Shown here: in pieces, positions 14,219-20,635 of the stretch
How positions within the stretch are numbered: the first letter of the stretch is position 1
Layout of the letters: the number at the start of each line of letters is the position of its first letter
Source of the DNA: JBBRWV01 sp038248985
GTDB lineage: Bacteria; Planctomycetota; Phycisphaerae; WQYP01
Assembly (NCBI GenBank): GCA_038248985.1
Contig: JBBRWV010000066.1
Span: forward strand, 1 to 20,635
Length of the DNA: 20,635 nucleotides
Direction: 5' to 3'
The notes under the pieces: generated by a model
Databases searched by the model: none
What the model was told of the DNA's origin: nothing
Seen by the model: the letters and a program-made list of their open reading frames with translations, nothing else
Program-made: the position numbers and the translations under genes

Positions 14219-15112
14219 ATGAAAACAAATCTTCCTTGCATCGCTATCCTTGCCCTCACTCTGGCCGCCTTCGCCGCCCCCACCGCCACCACCAAGCCTG
14301 ACAGCCCCCTCGATCACCTCCCCGCCATCGAACCCCTCCTCCGCCCCTATCTCCCCGAGCGCAACCTCTCCATCTACAACCCCAAAGCCCACGACGCTAA
14401 AAAAGATAAACGCCCCGCCATTCTCTGCATCCACGGCGGCGGCTGGGGCTCCGGCGAACCCAAACTCTGGGAACCTCACTGCCGCTACTTCGCCAACGAA
14501 GGCCTCGTCGCCATCTCCGTCCAGTATCGCTTGATGAGTGAAAAAATATCCCTCTTCGACTGCATCGCCGATGTCAAAGCCGCCGTCCGCCACGTCCGCA
14601 AAAATGCCGCTGACATCGGCATCGATCCCGACAAAATCACCGTCATTGGCGATTCCGCCGGCGGACACCTCGTCGCCTGCACCGCCCTCATCGACGGCCT
14701 CGAAGCCCCGGACCAGGACCTCAAAATCTCCTCCCGCCCCAACGCCCTCGTCCTCATCTACCCCGTCCTCGACCTCACCTCACCCGACGGCTGGAACCTC
14801 AAGAAAAACTCCGGCAAGCCCGGCGAAGCCGTCCTCCCCCGCGCCCGCGAACTTTCCCCCTCCGATCACGTCGTCCAAGGCGCCCCGCCCACCCTCATCT
14901 TCCACGGTGTCAAAGACACCATCGTCAACGTCGCCTGCTCCGATCGCTTCGTCGCCGCCATGAAAAAAGCCGGCAACACCTGCCAATACATCCGCCTCGA
15001 AGGCAAAGACCACGCCTTCATCACCCGCGGCTGGGGCGACGACGCCACCATCGTCAAATCCCTCGGCCAAGTCGACGACTTCCTCCGCACCCTCGCCTAT
15101 CTCCCCAAATAA
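14219..15112 (+). CDS. Secreted alpha/beta hydrolase (BD-FAE/esterase type)
   Basis: This 297-residue enzyme has a signal peptide (about 1-20) and an alpha/beta-hydrolase fold. HGGGW (72-76) forms the oxyanion region. The likely catalytic triad is S146 in GDSAGGH, D233 in GVKDTIV and H265 in KDHAF. The motif order matches carboxylesterases and feruloyl or acetyl-xylan esterase-like proteins common in Planctomycetota and Verrucomicrobiota. ATG 14219 lies nine bases after the stop of the preceding gene, with a GAGGA site overlapping that stop, so translation is probably coupled. Its end is only 21 bp from the 3' end of the convergent mannosidase gene. A role in removing acyl groups from glycans is likely but the substrate is inferred from context only. 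Confidence 0.88.
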   Translation: MKTNLPCIAILALTLAAFAAPTATTKPDSPLDHLPAIEPLLRPYLPERNLSIYNPKAHDAKKDKRPAILCIHGGGWGSGEPKLWEPHCRYFANEGLVAISVQYRLMSEKISLFDCIADVKAAVRHVRKNAADIGIDPDKITVIGDSAGGHLVACTALIDGLEAPDQDLKISSRPNALVLIYPVLDLTSPDGWNLKKNSGKPGEAVLPRARELSPSDHVVQGAPPTLIFHGVKDTIVNVACSDRFVAAMKKAGNTCQYIRLEGKDHAFITRGWGDDATIVKSLGQVDDFLRTLAYLPK

Positions 15113-15133
15113 AACGCGCCGCGCCGCTTTCAC

Positions 15134-18100
15134 TCACCGCGCCAACCTCACTCGAAACGTCCGTATCTCATACGGCTTCACAAAAAAGCTCAGCGCATCA
15201 CCCTTCCATGTCGCCGCCGTTTCCTCGCGCTCCAGCAAATTCACCTCGCCCGCGTCTTGAATCGCGAAAGCAAACTTCACCGTCACATCGCTCGACGCGC
15301 CATGACGCTCCACCAGCCGCACAATCAAATCATCCGATTTCTCCGCCTTCTTCACCGCCTCCAGCGTCACGCCATCCCCCACCACCTCCACAAATCCCCG
15401 CGCCTTCGGCCACGCGCCCGCATGCCCCTTGGTCACACACGCCAGCGCCGGCGTATTCAAATCCAACGCCCTGTCTACCGTCCCCGCCTCGCGCCATGAG
15501 AGCCCGTGCGGATACAGCGAATAAGTAAACCAATGCTCCTCTTGATCGCTCATCGGATCAGGCGAAATAGGCCCGCGCAACAGCGTCAGCGCCATCATCT
15601 GCCCAAATGCTTCATGCCCATACTTGCAGTCATTGAGCAGGCTCAAACCAAAATCCGCCTGCGACAAATCCATCCACTGATGCGCAGGCACCTCGAACTT
15701 CGCCTCATCGAACGAGTTGTTGCGATACGTGCTCCGCTGAATGTTGCCATACGCAATGTCATACGTCGCCAGTCGCGTGTTGATCGTCGTATGAAAACGC
15801 GTCTTCAGCAGCTTCTGCTGTTCATGCCAGTCAATCCATGTTTCAAAATCCACCCGCGCCGAATCCTGCCCCAGCACGATTCGCTGAATGACTTTCGAAT
15901 CGCGGAAATTCCGCCGCACCTCAATCGCCGAACGCACCGGCCCCTCCTCTACCACCGTCACCGTCGCCCCGGAAATATCAAACTCCACGTCCGTATAACT
16001 CGGCGCAATATCCCACGCCTCGTATTTCCCCGGCACGTCCTCGTATAACTGGAACACATTCCCCTTCTTCGTCGCGTCCATGCACTGCCGCCCCGTCTTC
16101 TTATCAAGCAATTCTACGATCTGCCCCTCCCCATTGAACCGCACCTTGACCAGCGCGTTTTCCAGCAAATCCTTCGCCACCTTCACCGCGGGAAACGCCT
16201 TCCCTGGGCCATCGACAACATGAAATACCTTGTAGCCCACCGCCGGCAACGCGCTCGCCACGAACACCAGCACCCGCTTCCCCGTTTCGTAATGCGTGAT
16301 GAATTGGCTCGGCACGTCCGCGCCGCGCTCATCCACCACATGCAACGCCCGCTCCGGATACTCCACCTGCACCACCGTGTCGCGCCCATGCCCCAGCGAG
16401 TTGAACACCACCACGGCCTCTCCCGCGCCCGCGCCTCCACGCGTATCAATCTGCGCCACCATCCCGTCCAGCGCCGCCGTCAACGCCTTCTTCCCCGTCC
16501 CCACCGCCTCCACGTACGCCTCCTGCAAATCCAGATACACCGGCGGGATATGCGACCCCGGCAGCGAATCATGAAATTGATTCAGCAAAACCGTTTTCCA
16601 TCCGCGCGTAATTTCCACCTGCGGATAAGACCCGCCCGCAAAACACGAGAACACCTCCGCCTAGCGATACAAATTTTCGCACCGCCGATTCAACTTCTTC
16701 AGCTTCGCCTTCGTCGTAAACGTCCCCCGATGCTCCTCCAAATACAACTCATCGTTCCAAATCGGCAAGTCCGCCCCCACCGCCTTCGCCGCAATGCTGT
16801 CCAAAGCATCCTCAATCTTCCCCGACCGCGTCGGCGGCACACCCGGAAAATCCTGGTAACGCTTCACATACTCCAGCATCTCCGGGTCCGGCCCGCCGCC
16901 CCCGTCGCCCCATCCATAGTTATACAAACTCTCCCCGATCGTCCCCTTGTCTGAAAAATTCTTCCAGTGCTCACTAATGTGATCCGGCTCCACCGTCCCG
17001 ATGAAATGCGTCGGCGGCACCAGCGCCAGCACCCGCGTCCCATCCATCCCCTGCCACCAAAACGTGTTCTTCTTCCACGGGTTCGTATCGTTCCACACCA
17101 CCATCTTGTGCGTCACAAAATACTTCAACCCGCACTTGGCGATGATCTGCGGCATCGCCCACGAATTCCCAAACACATCCGGACACCAATACGTCTGCGG
17201 CGTGATCCCGAATTCCTTCTCAATAAACGCCACCCCATAAAGCATCTGCCGCACGAATGACTCCCCCGAAATCAAATTGCAGTCCGGCTCCACCCACGAC
17301 GCCCCAATCACCTCCCACCGCCCCTCCTTCACCCGCGCCTTCATCTCCTCATACATCGCCGGAAAATTCTGCTTCATCTCCTCGTACATCACCGGCTGGC
17401 TCTGCGAAAAAACATACTCCGGATACTGCTCCATCAACCGCAGTGTCGACGCATGCGTCCGCCCCAACTTCCGCACAAACTCCGCATGCGTCCACAAAAA
17501 CACAATGTCCAAATGCGAGTTCCCGCACAAATGCACCAACCCATCCTTCTTGAATCGATCCGTCTCGTATATCTCCTTGCGCAAAATCCCCCGCGCCTCC
17601 CGCGCGTTGGCCAAAAACTTCTCGACCGACTTCTCATTCTGATCCAGCGGCGCAATCGCCTTCGCCATCCCCTCCTTCAAAAACTCCAGCAACAGCGGAT
17701 CCTGGTTCGGCGCAATCATCACGTTGTACGCCGCCCGGAAATCCCAGTACGTGTCATTCATCTCCTGGTTCATCACCGCAAAATGCGACGACTCCAGCGT
17801 CTTGATCTCCGACTCCCCAAAATGCCACATGATGTACGCTTCCGCATCAAAATCGTACGCCTCCCCGCCCACCGCTTTATCCGTCAAAATCACCGTGTCC
17901 CGAAACGGATCCAAACCGTGATACGGCTTCCCGTTCACATTGAACAATCCATCCCCGCCAAAATAAATCTTCAACGCCACCTTCTGCCCCGCAAACTTCG
18001 CCGGCATCACCGCCTTACACCGAAACATCGCACTGATATCCGGCCCGCCCCAGTGCCCCCCCACCACTATCGGCCGCCACTCCTGATCAATAAATTGCCG

Positions 18101-18298
18101 CTCCCGATGCCGCGTATATTTGAACTGCCGATACTCCCACCCCGTCAGCGCCTCCGTCTCCGCAAATATCGCCCCCTTCAGCGCATTGATCTTGATCTCC
18201 ACCGTCTCTTCAAACGAAATAATCCGCCGCTGCTTCTGCTTGATCTCCAGCCGCCACCGTTTGAGAATGTCATCGATCCCGCTGCTCTTGCTGGCCAT
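15134..18298 (-). pseudogene. GH38 alpha-mannosidase interrupted by one in-frame TAG
   Basis: The gene spans 1055 codons. Codon 546 (16661-16663) is TAG; the frame continues unchanged on both sides. The first half carries SHLDIVFLW (zinc ligands H262, D264), PDVFGNS with nucleophile D374, and ELYLEEHRGTFTTKAKLKKL, all characteristic of glycoside hydrolase family 38. Just after the stop come AEVFSCFAGG and LLNQFHDSLPGS with the zinc ligand H576, then about 480 residues of beta-domains. In relatives an acidic residue commonly sits at the stop position (YRxAE), so a GAG-to-TAG change is likely. ATG 18298 has an AGAGGAG site about seven bases upstream; there is no signal peptide, as is usual for cytoplasmic GH38 enzymes. 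Without readthrough the product is a 545-residue fragment lacking one zinc ligand. A sequencing error is possible. Confidence 0.85.
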
Positions 18299-18534
18299 TC
18301 ACATCTCCTCTGGTTTTCACCTGAATCCAAATATCAATTCCCCCTATGCTAACCTCCTCGCCCATCCGATCAACCGGTCCACTACTACGATTGCTTCCGC
18401 CCCTCCTACCCCGCCCAACATTCCCCCATCATTCGCAAATCAGTCTGCGGTTCACTGCTTCCACCCATCGCGTAATAGTGAGTAGCAGCTCAGGCAGTTT
18501 CGATTTTGTGGTCATTACAAAAAGGAGATTCGCC

Positions 18535-18705
18535 ATGCTTTACTGGTCATTGATGTTCCTGCTGATTGCCCTCGTCGCCGGTGTGCTCGGCTTCATCGGT
18601 ATCGCTGGCATCGCCGCCTCGGTCGCCAAGATCCTCTTCATTATCTTCCTGGTCCTCTTCGTCGTGTCCCTCGTCATGGGCCGAAAAGGACCACATGCCA
18701 GCTAG
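18535..18705 (+). CDS. DUF1328 (YtjA-like) small membrane protein
   Basis: This 56-residue protein matches the DUF1328 pattern: MLYWSLMFLLIALVAGVLGF, then GIAGIAASVAKILFIIFLVL and a short basic tail, with two transmembrane helices. Family members are about 50-60 residues and are often linked to stress, but their function is not known. ATG 18535 has an excellent AAAGGAG site about eight bases upstream, suggesting high translation. It stands alone, divergent from the mannosidase and convergent with the lipoprotein gene. Its stop codon is TAG, which matters for reading the mannosidase amber codon. Confidence 0.9.
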   Translation: MLYWSLMFLLIALVAGVLGFIGIAGIAASVAKILFIIFLVLFVVSLVMGRKGPHAS

Positions 18706-18823
18706 CAAAATTCTTGCTGCTCGGTCTTCAATGTAGTCTCTCTCTTCCCTATGAAGCGGGCGGAAATGGTTGTGTTCTCGCCATCTCCGCCTGCTCTTTT
18801 TTTGCCCCCTGCCCTATTGTCGC

Positions 18824-19432
18824 CTACTTCCGCGAAATCTTCTTGTTCATCTGCGCCGTCATCGTGCTCCCCGTCAGACCATCCACAAACTTCGCCCGAA
18901 ACGTCACTTCTTCATGCGCCGGCAACGCCGCCAGCGGACAATTCATCGCGAAATAATTCGCCCCCAGCGCCGAATACCAACTCTTCTTCATCTCCTCCGC
19001 CGTAAACGTCCACTCCCCCAACCGCTGATTCTCCCCCACAATCGCCAAATCAAACGCCTCCACCGTCAGCGTCCCCGTCGCCGGCAGCACCGTCCCATCC
19101 GTTGCCCGCACCCGCACAAAAACCCGCAGTCCATCCAAACCCTTATCCCCCGTCCAGTCCGCGGCATCCGTGTTCTTCACAAACTCAATACGCGCCGCCG
19201 TGTACATCTCCGCCAGTCGCTCCGCCGGAATCGTCGGTATCCGCAGCGTCGACGACTGCAACGCTGCATTCGCCGTCCTCAACCCCGCGACAGTCTCCCG
19301 CAAACTGGCAATCTCCCGCTCCTGCTCCATGTTCTTTTCACGCAGAGTGTCGGCAATCCCCGCCGAATTAACCCCGCAACCCGCCAGCAGCACGCAACTG
19401 CCCAACACCATCATTGAACGCGCCATACTCAT
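18824..19432 (-). CDS. Coiled-coil lipoprotein, unknown function
   Basis: This 202-residue protein starts with a short lipoprotein signal whose lipobox is LLAGC, giving acylated C19. A predicted coiled coil follows (about 28-62, including EREIASLRETVAGLRTANAA). The C-terminal 130 residues look like a beta-sandwich (GLDGLRVFVRVRATDGTVLP, TGTLTVEAFDL), with WSL-type aromatic patches such as GEWTF. ATG 19432 is chosen with GGGAG 11 bases upstream; a TTG at 19441 and ATG 19426 are alternatives. It begins 61 bp after the clpP stop on the same strand, so the two may be cotranscribed. LspA at 1618-2226 would process it. It is probably anchored on the periplasmic side; its partner is unknown. Confidence 0.75.
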   Translation of the reverse strand: MSMARSMMVLGSCVLLAGCGVNSAGIADTLREKNMEQEREIASLRETVAGLRTANAALQSSTLRIPTIPAERLAEMYTAARIEFVKNTDAADWTGDKGLDGLRVFVRVRATDGTVLPATGTLTVEAFDLAIVGENQRLGEWTFTAEEMKKSWYSALGANYFAMNCPLAALPAHEEVTFRAKFVDGLTGSTMTAQMNKKISRK

Positions 19433-19493
19433 GCGGAGCAATTCTCCCGAGGGTTTTCACCAAGCGCCCAGAAAATTCTGCACGCCGCGAAAA

Positions 19494-20234
19494 TTACTGA
19501 TCAGCACTCTCCGTCGCATCCGGCGGCGGCGCCAAGTCCCCGCCCTTGCCCGCCACGCCCCCGCCAAACTTCCGATCCATCTTCCGATCCACCACGCCAT
19601 ACGCCACCGCCTCGTCCGCCTCCAACCACAAATTGCGGTCGCAATCCTTGTGTACTTTCTCCATCGGCTGACCCGTATTGGCCGCCATGATCTCATACAT
19701 CCGCTTCCGCAACCGCAACATCTCCTTCGCTTCGATCGAAAGATCCGTCGCCGTCCCTTGCATCATTCCGCCAATCAAAGGCTGGTGCAGCATGATCCGC
19801 GCATTCGGCAACGCCGACCGCTTTCCCTTCGTCCCCGACGCCAGCAGCCACGCCCCCATCGACGCCGCCAACCCCACGCACAACGTGCAGACATCGCACC
19901 GCAAAAAGTTCATCGTGTCATAAATCGCCAGCCCCGCCGTCACCGAGCCCCCTGGCGAGTTGATGTAAAACTGGATGTCATTCTTCGAGTCTTCATTCGA
20001 CAGAAAAAGCATCTGCGCAATAATTAGATTCGCCGAGTCATCATCGACTCCCCCCGCCAGGAAAATAATCCGATCCTTGAGCAAGCGCGAAAAAATATCA
20101 TATGAACGTTCACCGCGCCCCGATTTCTCCACCACGATCGGTACCAGATAAGCCCGGGGATCCTGCGCCATCTCGTTATGCGCCCGCAACGTGCGAACGG
20201 CTTGATCAATATTGCGGGGACGTTCAAAAAGCAT
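19494..20234 (-). CDS. clpP: ATP-dependent Clp protease proteolytic subunit
   Basis: ClpP is the serine peptidase that forms a tetradecameric barrel and degrades substrates fed by Clp ATPases. The 246-residue product has the catalytic triad S125 in LAASMGAW, H150 in IMLHQPLIGG and D199 in KDCDRNLW, spaced 25 and 49 residues apart as in E. coli ClpP. GGSVTAGLAIYDTM and DEAVAYGVVD are also typical. ATG 20234 has GGAG nine bases upstream; the open frame continues to 20375 but that extension is not ClpP-like. The C-terminal extension from about 222 (GGGVAGKGGDLAPPP) is longer than usual and disordered-looking. No clpX or tig gene is in the window, although clpX often follows clpP; here a lipoprotein gene does. 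Confidence 0.96.
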   Translation of the reverse strand: MLFERPRNIDQAVRTLRAHNEMAQDPRAYLVPIVVEKSGRGERSYDIFSRLLKDRIIFLAGGVDDDSANLIIAQMLFLSNEDSKNDIQFYINSPGGSVTAGLAIYDTMNFLRCDVCTLCVGLAASMGAWLLASGTKGKRSALPNARIMLHQPLIGGMMQGTATDLSIEAKEMLRLRKRMYEIMAANTGQPMEKVHKDCDRNLWLEADEAVAYGVVDRKMDRKFGGGVAGKGGDLAPPPDATESADQ

Positions 20235-20442
20235 GTGGGATTTCTCCGATTCGGATGACTGCCTGAATACCGGCTCAACGCCTGATTGATCACAAGTGAC
20301 CAATGTGCATAAGCGTAGCGACGGCATGAGAGCAAGGCAACCGCGCGCCAAACCCTCCCTCGATGGCAAATCCAATTCCCCGCCCGACGATGTCCGCCGG
20401 TTCTCTCACCCGCGACATCGAAAAGCTCTACCTCAAAGTCGC
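20235..20442. other. Region upstream of clpP
   Basis: Apart from the inverted repeat at 20286-20303 I see no supported gene. The open frames here overlap each other and have no ribosome binding sites. A clpP promoter must lie here, but no pair of boxes with good spacing stands out. Confidence 0.35.
20286..20303. promoter_or_regulatory. Imperfect inverted repeat upstream of clpP
   Basis: TTGATCAC (20286-20293) and GTGACCAA (20296-20303) are inverted with 7 of 8 positions matching, separated by AA. The element lies about 52-70 bp before the clpP ATG, a plausible operator position. It does not match the CtsR heptad repeat or CIRCE. Confidence 0.3.
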
Positions 20443-20556
20443 CTTACCAAAAAGCTCGCCTCCAAGGGATTCCGCATGCGCCTCGACAACCCCTCGCCCG
20501 GACTCCGCGAGTTGCTCACCGAGCTCCGCCTCGACAGCCTCCTTCAGGTCAACTGA
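20443..20556 (+). pseudogene. Possible STAS-domain C-terminal remnant
   Basis: The last 37 residues before the TGA at 20554-20556 read LTKKLASKGFRMRLDN, PSPGLRELLTELRLDSLLQV and N. The pattern (K..A..G..... L.NPSP...ELL...RLDSL) resembles the end of STAS (anti-sigma-factor antagonist) domains. The sequence upstream in this frame is not STAS-like, while an adjacent frame reads SLTRDIEKLYLKVA, hinting at a frameshift near 20440. There is no start or ribosome binding site. It could be a remnant or a chance frame. Confidence 0.3.
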
Positions 20557-20635
20557 CCCCCCGCGCTCCCCCCCAACACCCCCCTTCCCCCCCCTCTGAC
20601 CCCCTTCCACCCCCCCCATCACCCCCCCTCCTACC
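20557..20635. repeat. C-run-rich tract at the right end
   Basis: Seven or more runs of five to eight C occur in 79 bp, separated by short spacers, so the - strand carries repeated G-runs able to form G-quadruplexes. No gene is seen here. A shorter C-rich patch also starts the window. Confidence 0.75.

Noticed and set aside
16661..16663. Selenocysteine or pyrrolysine insertion at the internal stop
   Set aside because: The codon is TAG, so not selenocysteine; no pyl genes or characteristic context are visible, and homologues are expected to have an ordinary residue here.
17453..18352. Arg/His/Leu-rich + strand frame opposite the mannosidase
   Set aside because: Shadow frame; the - strand carries GH38 motifs.

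Overview
The window is a 20.6 kb chromosomal segment of a GC-rich bacterium. The gene set fits Planctomycetota, possibly Phycisphaerae, or a relative in the PVC group. The hints are a DksA/TraR-like protein with a degenerate zinc finger next to lspA, a PtsN-like EIIA, a SWIM-SNF2 helicase, secreted hydrolases and a GH38 mannosidase. No rRNA or marker settles the taxonomy, so the assignment is an inference. The + strand is very C-rich: + strand genes favour C-ending codons and - strand genes favour G-ending codons. There are no CRISPR arrays, phage genes, transposases or complete insertion sequences.

Layout, left to right. Positions 1-2.3 kb hold a possible C-terminal gene end, a [2Fe-2S] ferredoxin, a consensus-like promoter, the DksA-like regulator and lspA. 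At 2.3-5.5 kb lie tRNA-Val(CAC) and tRNA-Gly(CCC) on the - strand, each with promoter and terminator signals. With them are an RNase Z-like metallo-hydrolase, a decayed SGNH esterase, a 57-aa two-helix membrane protein and a 93-aa unknown protein. At 5.6-9.7 kb are a PtsN-like EIIA and a 1189-aa SNF2 helicase. At 9.7-11.3 kb is a hybrid histidine kinase cut off inside its PAS domain, abutting a foreign-looking repeat fragment. At 11.6-15.1 kb are a stand-alone siroheme/[4Fe-4S] half-reductase, a 584-aa secreted protein of unknown function and a secreted alpha/beta hydrolase; the last two form an operon. At 15.1-18.3 kb (-) is a GH38 alpha-mannosidase split by one in-frame TAG. At 18.5-20.2 kb are a DUF1328 membrane peptide, a coiled-coil lipoprotein and clpP. 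The right end holds a possible STAS-domain remnant and a C-run-rich tract.

How the genes relate. Most are housekeeping or regulatory (lspA, clpP, DksA-like, PtsN-like, tRNAs). A second theme is extracytoplasmic carbohydrate or ester breakdown: GH38 mannosidase, alpha/beta hydrolase, SGNH remnant and the unknown secreted protein. Four loci look broken: the amber-split mannosidase, the truncated kinase, the SGNH remnant and the STAS-like fragment. I saw no convincing new defence or mobile system. The observations most worth following are the single amber codon in the mannosidase, the junction near 10,036 and the pairing of the unknown secreted protein with an esterase.
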